A stretch of DNA of 56,293 nucleotides from Vibrio sp. 10N.261.45.E2 (GCF_002875705.1 NZ_MCZZ01000095.1:1-56293); one strand, 5' to 3'; positions 1-10,330 are shown, counted from the first letter of the stretch. A program made the numbers and translations. Notes: generated from the letters alone by a model not told the origin.

Positions 1-61
1 TAAACGATCGGCATTACCTTAAATGAGGCGCGTTTTTTATCAATGAGTCAAGAGACTGTAT

Positions 62-955
62 CTACTGCGTAATAGGCTTAACTTGTTTGGACTGTCTTAC
101 TGCCAGAATAAGTTGTGGTAGCAGTGACATCACGATCATGCCTGTCATCAATGAATATTGGACTGCTGTAAATGATTCACCCATCAATACCATACCTGTC
201 ACGATACCGGCTACTGGGTTTGCAATACCACCGAAGGTAAAATCAACCACTGACATACGTTGCAGTAACCACACGTACATACCGTATCCCAGCGCTGTGT
301 TTAGGCCAATCACCCACACTAGCCCCATTGCATTACGAGTATCGAAATGAGTCACGGCGTTAACATAAGGCTGCGGGTCGATGAAGGCATGAATGCCAGA
401 CGCGACAGACAAAATCGTACCGCCCAGAATGAGTTGCCATGTGAGTACCTTCCACCAGTGCATGCGATTACCCAATGATTTGGTAATGCTACTGCCGATA
501 ACGATACACATAATTGCGGCGAACATGGCACCTAAGCCTATTGGGCTTAAAGCGATCTGACTTGGGTCGAACAGTATCCAGGCTAAGGTGATTAAGCCAA
601 TACCAGACAAGGCTTGAATCAAGTGCGGGCGCTGCTTTTTCACTACCCAGTGAAAGATCATCGCAAATACAGGCACAGAGATCATACCCACGCCAGAAAT
701 CGCTGAAGGCAGCGTTAGCGCCATTACGAAGATCAAGCCAAAGAAGGTCGCGATATTGATAAGGCCCAGTGTGAAAATGATCTGCCATTCGCCTTTTTTA
801 GGCAGCGTTGGTTTTACCGCTAGCAATAACAAACCAGCAGGTAACGCACGCAAAGCACCTAATAATAATGGTGGCCACTCCTGTAGCGTAAATTGCGTCA
901 CTGCATAGGTTGTTCCCCAAAAGAACGCGGGGATCATTGCTAATAATATGTTCAT
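62..955 (-). CDS. EamA/DMT-family inner-membrane transporter
   Basis: A 297-residue, very hydrophobic protein with about ten membrane segments arranged as two EamA-type halves. The N-terminus (MNILLAMIPAFFWGTTYA) is typical of drug/metabolite transporter superfamily permeases. The substrate cannot be read from sequence; relatives export amino acids, metabolites or toxic compounds. It is divergent from the marR gene starting near 1080, and the shared intergenic region carries two TATCTTTA(C/T)GTTAA repeats, so it is probably under that regulator. The ribosome-binding site is weak. The family call is secure; the function is not. Confidence 0.85.
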   Translation of the reverse strand: MNILLAMIPAFFWGTTYAVTQFTLQEWPPLLLGALRALPAGLLLLAVKPTLPKKGEWQIIFTLGLINIATFFGLIFVMALTLPSAISGVGMISVPVFAMIFHWVVKKQRPHLIQALSGIGLITLAWILFDPSQIALSPIGLGAMFAAIMCIVIGSSITKSLGNRMHWWKVLTWQLILGGTILSVASGIHAFIDPQPYVNAVTHFDTRNAMGLVWVIGLNTALGYGMYVWLLQRMSVVDFTFGGIANPVAGIVTGMVLMGESFTAVQYSLMTGMIVMSLLPQLILAVRQSKQVKPITQ

Positions 956-961
956 TTAAAA

Positions 962-1039
962 TATCTTTACGTTAAGATAACTATTGTGTGAACTGTATAC
1001 TGAGAACTAGTGGTTGTAAAGTATCTTTATGTTAAACTA
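962..1039. promoter_or_regulatory. Putative MarR operators between transporter and marR
   Basis: TATCTTTACGTTAAGATA (962-979) is an 18-bp inverted repeat with one mismatched pair. The sequence TATCTTTATGTTAA recurs at 1022-1035 in the same orientation. They lie in the roughly 120-bp divergent promoter region of the EamA transporter and the MarR regulator, where MarR proteins typically bind. The binding is inferred. Confidence 0.5.
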
Positions 1040-1079
1040 GTTTGAAGTAAACAAGACTAATCACGGAGCTAGATTGCAA

Positions 1080-1562
1080 ATGGATGCTATCGACCGCGTT
1101 GTAGAGCAATGGGCAAAGGAAAAGCCCGAATTAGAAACTGAGCCTATGGCAATGATGGGCCGAATTATGCGTATTGCCAAGTATATGGAGACGCAAGTTG
1201 CCGAGCTTCATAAAAAATACGACATGAAGCTGGGTGAGTTTGATGTATTAGCCACCTTGCGACGTTCTGGAAAACCCTACCGACTGACGCCATCTGAACT
1301 GATCGGCTCGATGATGCTGACATCTGGTGCGATGACCAATCGCCTTGATAAATTGGAAGCTAAAGGGCTGATCAGTCGTGAGCACAGCAAAGAAGACAGA
1401 CGCAGTGTGAGTGTTCAGCTAACCAAAGATGGTCTCATTCTGATTGACCAAATGATGACTGAGCATGTTGAAATGCAGAAGAAGCTCGTTAAATCCCTGT
1501 CTGCGAGTCAGAAGAAGAACACTAACCAACTCCTGAAAACGTGGCTGAGTGCTTACGAATAG
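1080..1562 (+). CDS. MarR-family transcriptional regulator
   Basis: A winged-helix regulator of about 160 residues. The central segment has the MarR pattern: a recognition region around SGAMTNRLDKLEAKGLI followed by the wing DRRSVSVQLT. The C-terminal helices would form the dimer interface. MarR proteins usually repress a neighbouring transporter and themselves and are released by small aromatic ligands; here the divergent EamA transporter is the obvious target. ATG at 1080 is used as start. An in-frame TTG at 1074 lies closer to the CGGAG motif at 1064-1068 and would add two residues. Confidence 0.88.
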   Translation: MDAIDRVVEQWAKEKPELETEPMAMMGRIMRIAKYMETQVAELHKKYDMKLGEFDVLATLRRSGKPYRLTPSELIGSMMLTSGAMTNRLDKLEAKGLISREHSKEDRRSVSVQLTKDGLILIDQMMTEHVEMQKKLVKSLSASQKKNTNQLLKTWLSAYE

Positions 1563-1590
1563 TTTTGCTGATTTTTCTTTAGATTCATTA

Positions 1591-1622
1591 AAAAACCGAA
1601 GCCTAATAGCTTCGGTTTTTTC
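1591..1622. terminator. Intrinsic terminator, probably bidirectional
   Basis: AAAACCGAAGC and GCTTCGGTTTT pair around a 6-nt loop, with an A tract on one side and a T tract on the other. It sits between the convergent marR (+) and GlcG/HbpS-like (-) genes and can serve both. Confidence 0.8.
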
Positions 1623-1649
1623 TTTTGTAAATCCCGTAAATTATTGGAC

Positions 1650-2090
1650 TTAAGCTTGCAGCATCTCGTCGCTAAACAGTTCTGCGCAACCAATTCCGTT
1701 GATGGCGCAGCTTTCATCGATGTCAGATATGTCACCGCTGACACCAATGGCACCGAGTACCGTTTTATCCTTGTCTCGAATCAGTAGCCCCCCTGGAACT
1801 GGCACCATGTTTCCGTGTGCGAGCACGTTTACGGCGGAGATGAATGCTGGTCGGTTGTCAGCATCTTGGGCGAGTTTTCTAGAGGAACAACCCAGTGCGA
1901 GTGCCCCCCACGCTTTAGCGATCGCGATGTCTGGTCGCATCATGCTAGAGCCGTCTTGACGTTGCAGAGAAATCAGCTTGCCACCGCTGTCTAAGACGGC
2001 GACCGTCAAAGGTTCTGTGTGGATCTTGTTTCCTGCTTTTAAGGTGCCATCGATGATGGTTAACGCTTGTTGTAGAGTCAAACTTCCCAT
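1650..2090 (-). CDS. GlcG/HbpS-like (DUF336) protein
   Basis: A 146-residue protein of the GlcG/HbpS (DUF336) family: N-terminal helix with LTLQQALTIIDGTL, a central VAVLDSGGKLISLQRQDGSS strand pair, and the glycine-rich GGLLIRDKDKTVLGAIGVSG. Members are found in glycolate/glyoxylate (glcG) loci and as haem-binding HbpS in Streptomyces; their biochemical role is poorly defined. It follows aceB on the same strand with about 100 bp between, so it may belong to the glyoxylate regulon. The start is supported by AGGAGA six bases before ATG. The family is clear; the function is open. Confidence 0.85.
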   Translation of the reverse strand: MGSLTLQQALTIIDGTLKAGNKIHTEPLTVAVLDSGGKLISLQRQDGSSMMRPDIAIAKAWGALALGCSSRKLAQDADNRPAFISAVNVLAHGNMVPVPGGLLIRDKDKTVLGAIGVSGDISDIDESCAINGIGCAELFSDEMLQA

Positions 2091-2191
2091 GTTATCTCCT
2101 AGTTTTTCAAGGGGCCGTGTACCAAGCTAAGCCAGCCAATCACTACTCTGTTGTGAATAATCATTGACTGATTCAGCTCGGTACAAGAGTC

Positions 2192-3814
<1,623 letters not shown>

Positions 3815-3845
3815 CACTGCTTGTCTCCTTTACACAATACGATGT

Positions 3846-3863
3846 CATTTTGTATACAAAATG
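3846..3863. promoter_or_regulatory. Palindromic operator CATTTTGTATACAAAATG upstream of aceB
   Basis: A perfect 18-bp palindrome 32 bp upstream of the aceB ATG. Its TTGTATACAA core recurs upstream of gcl, puuE and gntR, with variants at xdhA and hiuH. It is the likely binding site of the GntR-family regulator encoded at 32455-33189, inferred from site distribution. Confidence 0.7.
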
Positions 3864-4102
3864 TTCTTTTTAACGGTATTTATATTGTAGAAATTGTAAA
3901 CAAGCAAATGGTATTTAACATTTATTTATCATTTGATCTTTTTGTGATTTATTTTTACGTAAAGATATTTCATGTAAAGCAATGAATTGTAAGCTTTTCA
4001 GGCTTTATTGCTGTTCAGTAGGATAGGTTGATGTAACAAAATTGTTTCAAATTGGGCTTGATAAATGCTGAGGATGATTCATAGTACACAAAAGTTAGTT
4101 TA

Positions 4103-4114
4103 ATTGTATACAAT
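4103..4114. promoter_or_regulatory. Palindromic operator ATTGTATACAAT upstream of gcl
   Basis: A perfect 12-bp palindrome ending 17 bp before the gcl start and just upstream of its ribosome-binding site (GGAGG, 4122-4126). A site so close to the start codon suggests repression. It shares its core with the aceB site 240 bp away in the same 317-bp divergent region, which is otherwise A/T-rich and holds no gene. Confidence 0.7.
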
Positions 4115-4131
4115 CTGAACTGGAGGTTCGA

Positions 4132-5904
4132 ATGGCAATTATGAAAGCGATTGAAGCAGCGGTAGAAGTGCTTAAACGTGAAGGAGTAGACATCGCATTT
4201 GGTGTTCCCGGCGCAGCGATAAACCCAATGTACGCAGCGATGAAAAAGCTTGGAGGGATCGACCACGTCTTAGCTCGACATGTAGAGGGTGCCTCTCATA
4301 TGGCTGAAGGCTACACACGAACTAATCAAGATAATATTGGTGTGTGTATTGGTACTTCTGGCCCGGCAGGAACGGACATGATCACAGGTCTTTATTCGGC
4401 ATCGGCTGACTCGATCCCTATCCTATGTATCACTGGTCAGGCTCCGCGTGCTCGCCTTCATAAAGAAGATTTCCAAGCGGTCGACATTGAATCTATCGCC
4501 AAGCCAGTGACCAAGTGGGCAACCACGGTACTGGAACCTGCACAAGTGCCACGCGCATTTCAAAAAGCCTTTCATTTGATGCGTTCTGGACGTCCCGGCC
4601 CAGTGCTGATTGACCTACCTCTAGATGTACAGTTGGCTGAGATTGAGTTCGATATTGATACCTATGAGCCACTTGAACCTTACAAGCCACAAGCAACACG
4701 TGCTCAGGTTGAGAAAGCATTAACAATGATGGCACAAGCTGAAAAACCGCTGATTGTATCCGGTGGTGGTGTGATCAACGCAGGTGCATCTGAGCTGCTA
4801 CAGCAGTTTGCTGAAATCACAGGTGTACCGGTGATTCCAACCTTGATGGGATGGGGCTCTATCCCAGATGATCATGAGCTAATGGCAGGCATGGTTGGGC
4901 TACAAACCTCTCACCGTTACGGTAATGAGACCATGTTGAACTCTGACTTTGTGTTTGGCGTTGGTAATCGCTGGGCTAACCGTCATACCGGCTCTGTCGA
5001 TGTATACACTGAAGGTCGTAAGTTTGTTCATGTCGATATTGAACCAACCCAAATTGGCCGCGTGTTTTGCCCTGATTTAGGCATTGTTTCAGATGCAAAA
5101 TCAGCACTTGAGCTAATGGTTGAGGTTGCACAAGAGTGGCGTGATACTGGCAAACTACCAAATCGAAATGCTTGGGCAAGCGAGTGTCAGGAACGTAAAT
5201 CGACCATGCTACGTAAAACCAATTTCGATGAAGCACCAATGAAACCGATGCGTGTTTATGAAGAGATGAACAAGGCATTTGGTCGTGACACTTGTTATGT
5301 GAGTACCATTGGCTTGTCGCAAATTGCTGCCGCGCAGTTTCTGCATGTTTATAAGCCTCGACATTGGATCAACTGTGGTCAAGCAGGCCCGCTTGGTTGG
5401 ACAACACCTGCCGCATTGGGTGTTCGAGCAGCCGATCCGAGTCGCGATATCGTTGCTATCTCTGGTGACTACGACTTCCAATTTATGATTGAAGAGCTGG
5501 CAGTAGGTGCTCAATTCAACCTGCCATATATCCATGTGCTCGTGAATAACTCCTACCTTGGTTTGATTCGCCAAGCGCAGCGCCAATTTGATATCGATTA
5601 TTGTGTACAACTGGCGTTCGATAATCAGAATGCGCCAGAGCTTGAAGGCTACGGTGTTGACCATGTTGCTGTTGTTGAAGGCCTTGGTTGTAAGGCGATT
5701 CGTGTTCGCGAACCAGACCAAATTGCAGCAGCGTTTGAGCAAGCTAAAGAGCTAATGAACAAGCACAAAGTGCCTGTGGTGGTTGAGCTGATTTTGGAGC
5801 GCGTGACCAATATCTCTATGGGCGTAGAGATCAACGCCATAAATGAATTTGAACCGCTTGCGGAAAGCAGCAGCGATGCACCAACCGCGCTAGCGTACAA
5901 GTAA
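4132..5904 (+). CDS. gcl: Glyoxylate carboligase (tartronate-semialdehyde synthase)
   Basis: Gcl joins two glyoxylate molecules to tartronate semialdehyde and CO2 using thiamine diphosphate and FAD. The 590-residue protein has the three-domain ThDP fold. In [16 protein letters not shown] the residue at position 51 is valine, the hallmark of Gcl, where other ThDP enzymes carry the cofactor-activating glutamate. The C-terminal domain has the Mg/ThDP motif beginning [15 protein letters not shown] and ending in NN. A strong GGAGG supports the start. It heads the unit gcl-hyi-glxR-glycerate kinase and carries a GntR-type palindrome directly upstream. It is the committed step from purine-derived glyoxylate to glycerate. 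Confidence 0.97.
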   Translation: MAIMKAIEAAVEVLKREGVDIAFGVPGAAINPMYAAMKKLGGIDHVLARHVEGASHMAEGYTRTNQDNIGVCIGTSGPAGTDMITGLYSASADSIPILCITGQAPRARLHKEDFQAVDIESIAKPVTKWATTVLEPAQVPRAFQKAFHLMRSGRPGPVLIDLPLDVQLAEIEFDIDTYEPLEPYKPQATRAQVEKALTMMAQAEKPLIVSGGGVINAGASELLQQFAEITGVPVIPTLMGWGSIPDDHELMAGMVGLQTSHRYGNETMLNSDFVFGVGNRWANRHTGSVDVYTEGRKFVHVDIEPTQIGRVFCPDLGIVSDAKSALELMVEVAQEWRDTGKLPNRNAWASECQERKSTMLRKTNFDEAPMKPMRVYEEMNKAFGRDTCYVSTIGLSQIAAAQFLHVYKPRHWINCGQAGPLGWTTPAALGVRAADPSRDIVAISGDYDFQFMIEELAVGAQFNLPYIHVLVNNSYLGLIRQAQRQFDIDYCVQLAFDNQNAPELEGYGVDHVAVVEGLGCKAIRVREPDQIAAAFEQAKELMNKHKVPVVVELILERVTNISMGVEINAINEFEPLAESSSDAPTALAYK

Positions 5905-5922
5905 TCACGAAGTAATGTGTAT

Positions 5923-5973
5923 CCGTAGAGCGAGATTGAGCTCTACGGAAAGCCTCCAATAGCGCGAGGCTTT
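5923..5973 (+). repeat. Two tandem hairpins between gcl and hyi
   Basis: CCGTAGAGC/GCTCTACGG (5923-5948, 9-bp stem) is followed immediately by AAAGCCTC/GAGGCTTT (5949-5973, 8-bp stem). Only the second ends in a short T run. They could partly terminate transcription after gcl or stabilise its 3' end, giving gcl more expression than hyi-glxR. Confidence 0.55.
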
Positions 5974-6019
5974 ACTACAAATAACCAGATTTTCAAAAGT
6001 AAAGAATAAGGACAGAGTC

Positions 6020-6796
6020 ATGGCAAAATTTGCAGCAAACTTGTCAATGTTATTCACGGAAGTTGATTTTATGGACCGTTTTGAAGCCGCCGCAGAGGCA
6101 GGTTTTCAAGGTGTCGAATACCTTTTCCCATACGCCTTTGATGCGGATGAGATTAAACAAAAGCTTGACGCTAATAATCTAGAGCAAGTGCTATTTAACT
6201 TGCCTGCCGGGGATTGGGACGCTGGCGACCGTGGTATCGCGGTTGACCCAGCACGCGTTGAAGAGTTTCAAGCGGGCGTACCTAAAGCGATAGCCTACGC
6301 CAAGAAACTTGGTTGTAAACAGGTGAATTGCTTAGCGGGCATTGTCCCACAAGGTGTCACTCTGCAAGACGCTCAGGCAACCTTTGTGATTAACCTTCAC
6401 TACGCCGCAAATGCTCTGGCTGCCGAAGGCATTAGCCTAGTGATTGAAGCGATTAACACGCGCGATATTCCGGGCTTTTTCTTGAACACCACGGAGCAAG
6501 CGAAAACCATCATTAAAGAGGTGGCAAGCGATAACCTTTCTATCCAATACGATATCTATCACATGCAGATTATGGAAGGCGACCTTACGCCAACCATGCA
6601 GCAGAACATTGGCCAAATCGCTCACGTGCAGCTGGCTGATAACCCGGGTCGACATGAGCCGGGTACCGGAGAAATCAATTATCCATTCGTACTGAACTAC
6701 CTTGATGAGCTTGGCTATCAAGGCTGGGTTGGCTGCGAATACAAACCGAAAACGACAACGACAAAAGGCCTTGGTTGGCTAAACCAGTACCGTTAA
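6020..6796 (+). CDS. hyi: Hydroxypyruvate isomerase
   Basis: Interconverts hydroxypyruvate and tartronate semialdehyde, feeding the product of Gcl's side pathway to GlxR. The 258-residue length equals that of E. coli Hyi. The sugar-phosphate isomerase/AP-endonuclease TIM barrel shows in EAAAEAGFQGVEYLFPY near the N-terminus, VIEAINTRDIPGFFL in the middle with the metal-binding Glu, and QLADNPGRHEPGTGEINY plus GCEYKP near the end. AAGGA before the ATG supports the start. It lies between gcl and glxR, the usual gene order of this pathway. Confidence 0.95.
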   Translation: MAKFAANLSMLFTEVDFMDRFEAAAEAGFQGVEYLFPYAFDADEIKQKLDANNLEQVLFNLPAGDWDAGDRGIAVDPARVEEFQAGVPKAIAYAKKLGCKQVNCLAGIVPQGVTLQDAQATFVINLHYAANALAAEGISLVIEAINTRDIPGFFLNTTEQAKTIIKEVASDNLSIQYDIYHMQIMEGDLTPTMQQNIGQIAHVQLADNPGRHEPGTGEINYPFVLNYLDELGYQGWVGCEYKPKTTTTKGLGWLNQYR

Positions 6797-6833
6797 TTGT
6801 GCCTGGTAACCCTCAAACGTTAAGGAGAACAAC

Positions 6834-7730
6834 ATGTCTAAAATTGCATTTATCGGAACTGGCATCATGGGTAAACCTATGGCGAGTAACCTTCAAAAAG
6901 CGGGTCACGATTTGATTCTGTCGGATCATTTCAACGCTGCTCCTGCCGAGTTGGTTGCAGCAGGCGCAACGGTTTGTCATTCCCCAGCCGAAGCCGCGGA
7001 ACAGGCGGATGTCATTATTCTTATGGTGCCAAACACGCCTCAAGTGGAAGACGTCCTGTTTGGTGATAACGGTGTCGAGCAAGGTCTTACTGCAGGTGGT
7101 GCAACGGGCAAGCTAGTTATCGATATGAGTTCAATCTCGCCAATCGCGACCAAAGCCATTGCTGCACGTATTAATGAAGGCGGTGCTTCATACTTAGATG
7201 CTCCAGTTTCTGGTGGTGAAGTGGGCGCGATCAATGCCGCGCTAACCATCATGGTGGGCGGTGAGCAAGATGCTTTTGATAAAGCACGCCCACTGTTTGA
7301 AATCATGGGTAAGAACATCACGCTGGTAGGTGATAACGGTGCAGGCCAAACGTGTAAAGTGGCTAACCAGATCATCGTTGCACTGAACATTGAAGCGGTC
7401 TCTGAAGCACTGGTGTTTGCATCAAAAGCCGGTGCTGATCCTGCGCGAGTTCGTCAGGCGCTATTAGGCGGCTTTGCCAACTCTAAGATCCTTGAAGTGC
7501 ATGGTGAGCGAATGGTTGAAGGCACCTTTGACCCAGGCTTTAGAATCTCGCTCCATCAGAAAGATCTCAACCTAGCGCTAACGGGCGCACAAGAGCTTGG
7601 GGTTGCACTGCCGAATACGGCTAATGCTCAAGAGTTGTTTGGTGAGTGTGCCGAGATGGGCGGTGAAGGCTGGGACCACTCTGCGCTTATCCAAGCGATA
7701 GAGAAACGTTCTGATCACTCAATTCGCTAA
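6834..7730 (+). CDS. glxR: Tartronate semialdehyde reductase (2-hydroxy-3-oxopropionate reductase)
   Basis: Reduces tartronate semialdehyde to D-glycerate with NAD(P)H. The 298-residue protein belongs to the beta-hydroxyacid dehydrogenase family: N-terminal nucleotide fold MSKIAFIGTGIMGKPMA, substrate-binding DAPVSGGEVGA around residue 122, and the catalytic-lysine helix GAGQTCKVANQI around residue 170. AAGGAG precedes the ATG and the gap to hyi is 37 bp, so the two are co-transcribed. GlxR and GarR are close paralogues in enteric bacteria; the gcl-hyi context supports the GlxR role. Confidence 0.95.
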   Translation: MSKIAFIGTGIMGKPMASNLQKAGHDLILSDHFNAAPAELVAAGATVCHSPAEAAEQADVIILMVPNTPQVEDVLFGDNGVEQGLTAGGATGKLVIDMSSISPIATKAIAARINEGGASYLDAPVSGGEVGAINAALTIMVGGEQDAFDKARPLFEIMGKNITLVGDNGAGQTCKVANQIIVALNIEAVSEALVFASKAGADPARVRQALLGGFANSKILEVHGERMVEGTFDPGFRISLHQKDLNLALTGAQELGVALPNTANAQELFGECAEMGGEGWDHSALIQAIEKRSDHSIR

Positions 7731-7798
7731 TCCTTAACGAGTAATCCGTCTGATACATTGGTGTTGTCGTTTCTGCTGAAACCAAAACCAATGAATCA

Positions 7799-7822
7799 GG
7801 GCTAACATCAATAAGTTAGCCC
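7799..7822 (+). repeat. Hairpin after glxR
   Basis: GGGCTAAC and GTTAGCCC form an 8-bp stem around an 8-nt loop in the 258-bp gap between glxR and the glycerate kinase. No T tract follows, so termination is uncertain. The rest of the gap holds no gene that I can see. Confidence 0.4.
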
Positions 7823-7988
7823 CCAGTTTCAAACAATTTGTTTATAAATCGCGTAGTTTCGTCTCCTTTTATACGCGTTCCCGGTACGAGGCAAAGGTTG
7901 AAGTTGTTCCTTTCCAACTTGATCTTAGCAGGCACCCTTTCGCCTTGTATTGGGGTTCTTTTTTCCTCCGTCAACTAAGGAGTGGCTG

Positions 7989-9299
7989 ATGGACATTGAT
8001 GCTAAGCAGTTTCTGCAAACCCTTTTCTCAAGTGCTGTAAATCAGGCGCTACCCCAAAATCACATCGAACCTTTTCTTCCTCAAGACATATTCTATCGCT
8101 CGGCAAATCAAGCTGGGCGAACTGTCGTTATCGGGGCAGGGAAAGCGGCAGCATCGATGGCCGCTGAATTGGAAGCTGTATGGCAAGCCAAGAAACAGCA
8201 AGACCTTGCGCTACGTGACCTTGAAGGTTTGGTGGTGACTCGCTATGAACACACCACCCCTTGCGAACACATTGAAGTGATTGAAGCAGCCCACCCAGTT
8301 CCGGATGCGATGGGACTTGAAGTCAGTCATCGGATGCTGGAATTGGTGAGTAACCTCAGTGAAGATGATACCGTGATATGTCTACTGTCTGGAGGTGGCT
8401 CTGCATTACTTAGTCTACCTGGTGGCGATATTAGCTTGGCAGAGAAGCAACAAATCAATAAGGCGCTGCTTAAGTCGGGTGCCGCCATTGATGAGATGAA
8501 CTGTGTTCGCAAGCATCTATCTTCGATAAAGGGCGGCCGACTTGCCAAAGCAGCTTATCCAGCAAGAGTGGTGTCATTGGCGATTTCGGATGTACCGGGT
8601 GATGACATCAGTGTGATTGCATCGGGCCCAACCGTACCCGACACCACTACACGTTTTGATGCGATGGCAATCTTGGAACGCTACCAAATAGAAACACCAC
8701 ACTCGGCATTTGAATGGTTGAATAATCCAGAATCAGAGACCGTTAAGCCAGATGACGTTTGTTGGAAAAACGCCGAGCATCATATCATCGCAACCCCAAT
8801 GTCTGCGTTAGAAGCTGCCGCCGCAGAGGCCGAAGGTTTAGGCATTCCTGCGCATGTGCTGAGTGATTGCATTGAGGGAGAGGCGAGAGAAGTCGCGAAA
8901 GTTCACGCTGCATTGGCCAAACAAGTCGCTAATAATAAGCATCCATTCGAGACCCCTTGTGTACTGCTTTCTGGTGGCGAAACAACAGTAACCGTTAAAG
9001 GCAATGGGCGTGGTGGGCGCAATTGTGAGTTCCTTTTAAGCTTGTATAACGAGCTCAAAGGCCAAGACAACATCTTCGCTCTGGCTGCCGATACCGATGG
9101 AATTGATGGTGTGGAAGACAATGCAGGTGCGTGGATCACACCTCAAACATGGCAACAAGGTTCGAGCCTGTCGCTTAAAGCGCAAGACTATCTCGATGCC
9201 AACAACAGCTACGATTTCTTCAAGCAAGTCGATGTGCTTCTTACTACGGGGCCGACGCTCACTAATGTGAATGACTTCAGAGCGATATTGATCCTTTAA
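7989..9299 (+). CDS. Glycerate 2-kinase, MOFRL family
   Basis: Phosphorylates D-glycerate to 2-phosphoglycerate, delivering purine carbon to lower glycolysis. The 436-residue protein has the DUF4147 kinase domain (TVVIGAGKAAASMA near residue 40, LLSGGGSALLSLP, ISDVPGDDISVIASGPTVPD) and ends with a MOFRL domain (GNGRGGRNCEFLLS, TDGIDG, GPTLTNVNDFRAI). It is thus of the TtuD/GckA type and not the unrelated GarK/GlxK type of E. coli. The start is the ATG after AAGGAG at 7977-7982; an upstream in-frame TTG at 7950 lacks a ribosome-binding site. It follows glxR by 258 bp on the same strand and may have its own promoter. Confidence 0.93.
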   Translation: MDIDAKQFLQTLFSSAVNQALPQNHIEPFLPQDIFYRSANQAGRTVVIGAGKAAASMAAELEAVWQAKKQQDLALRDLEGLVVTRYEHTTPCEHIEVIEAAHPVPDAMGLEVSHRMLELVSNLSEDDTVICLLSGGGSALLSLPGGDISLAEKQQINKALLKSGAAIDEMNCVRKHLSSIKGGRLAKAAYPARVVSLAISDVPGDDISVIASGPTVPDTTTRFDAMAILERYQIETPHSAFEWLNNPESETVKPDDVCWKNAEHHIIATPMSALEAAAAEAEGLGIPAHVLSDCIEGEAREVAKVHAALAKQVANNKHPFETPCVLLSGGETTVTVKGNGRGGRNCEFLLSLYNELKGQDNIFALAADTDGIDGVEDNAGAWITPQTWQQGSSLSLKAQDYLDANNSYDFFKQVDVLLTTGPTLTNVNDFRAILIL

Positions 9300-9326
9300 T
9301 TTGAACAGTTCAAAAGCACGGTATGG

Positions 9327-9363
9327 AATGGTCGCTTCTTAACAAATAGAGCGACCATTTTAT
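9327..9363 (+). terminator. Intrinsic terminator after glycerate kinase
   Basis: AATGGTCGCT and AGCGACCATT pair around a 13-nt loop and are followed by a short T-rich run, about 30 bp after the kinase stop codon. It separates the glyoxylate operon from the TetR gene. Confidence 0.65.
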
Positions 9364-9462
9364 TGTTATCAATGCTGTGACCTTGAGTTCTGAAATTATC
9401 TTCTGGACTAATGAAGCACGTTGATTACTATGATTTCAGTAACGAGCTGTAAAGGATGCAAT

Positions 9463-10071
9463 ATGTCTAGGATCAGACAAAAGAATCAAGATTTAATCAT
9501 CGAAGTCGCGTGTGAACAATTCGCCACTCATGGTTATGCCGCAACAAAAATGGCTGACATCGCAAAAGCGGCCGACATTCCCAAACCTAACGTATTCTAT
9601 TATTTCAGCTCTAAAGATAAGCTCTACAACGCAGTGCTTGAAACCGTCACTCAGCCCTTGCTAGAAGCATCTCGTCCGATTGAAGATCTGAGCGATCCTG
9701 TTGAAGCTTTATCTCAATATATTCAAACCAAACTGATTATTTCTCGTGACCATCCACATGCCTCTAAAGTATTTGCCAATGAAGTTATGTCGGGCGCGAA
9801 AGTGCTGCCGAAAGAGATTGGTGACGAGCTGTATAAGCAATCACAGATGATTATTGATAAGTTCTCAACGTGGTCAGCACAAGGCTTAATGGATGACGTT
9901 CCTGCACACCACCTGATGTTTACCATCTGGGCAGCCACCCAAACCTACGCCGATTTTGGTTGGCAGATTTGCAGCGTGATGCAGAAAGATAAGCTCGATG
10001 ACAAAGACTACGAAGAAGCCGCGGAGTTCATCACTCAGTTGGTGATTAAAGGCTGTGGTGTCAAAAGCTAA
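9463..10071 (+). CDS. TetR-family regulator, RutR-like
   Basis: A 202-residue TetR regulator. The helix-turn-helix is KMADIAKAADIPKPNVFYYF (about residues 32-51). The ligand domain resembles RutR/YcdC, with conserved pieces such as KLIISRDHPHASKVFANEVMSG and LMFTIWAATQTYADF. RutR of E. coli senses uracil/thymine and controls pyrimidine and purine breakdown genes. No rut pyrimidine genes occur here, so this member may sense a purine or another base. Two RutR-type boxes lie upstream of xdhA and a weaker one upstream of the next gene. AAAGGA 7 nt before ATG 9463 decides the start; earlier TTG/ATG codons have no such site. Confidence 0.85.
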   Translation: MSRIRQKNQDLIIEVACEQFATHGYAATKMADIAKAADIPKPNVFYYFSSKDKLYNAVLETVTQPLLEASRPIEDLSDPVEALSQYIQTKLIISRDHPHASKVFANEVMSGAKVLPKEIGDELYKQSQMIIDKFSTWSAQGLMDDVPAHHLMFTIWAATQTYADFGWQICSVMQKDKLDDKDYEEAAEFITQLVIKGCGVKS

Positions 10072-10155
10072 TATTGTTTGAACGTTTATTCAGGTGTGTG
10101 AGTGCAGGCTTTTTTGTTTGTGCAAGTGAGTGATTATAAGCACAGAGCCTCTTTT

Positions 10156-10171
10156 GTGACCTGTTGTGCAA
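10156..10171. promoter_or_regulatory. Weak RutR-type box upstream of the lipoprotein amidohydrolase
   Basis: GTGACCTGTTGTGCAA matches the E. coli RutR consensus TTGACCAnnTGGTCAA at 10 of 14 fixed positions. It lies between the RutR-like gene and the amidohydrolase gene. A chance match is possible. Confidence 0.25.
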
Positions 10172-10330
10172 TAACTCATTTAACTTGAACTTGGCTCGAT
10201 TAGGTATGCCATTTTATTTAAAGATAAGGGTATAGTGTCGCAAAAATTAGCGGCACTTATTCTTCTGAATAACTCAGAATCCTAGGTGAAGCGACCAACA
10301 ACATTACACGCACAACATATAGGTTTAGCA

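Noticed and set aside
988..1003. CTGTATACTG in the transporter/marR intergenic region resembles the GntR-type core.
   Set aside because: Only the TGTATAC centre matches; the flanking TT/AA arms are missing and neither neighbour belongs to purine metabolism.
7950..7988. Upstream extension of the glycerate kinase from a TTG codon.
   Set aside because: No ribosome-binding site there, while AAGGAG stands 6 nt before ATG 7989.
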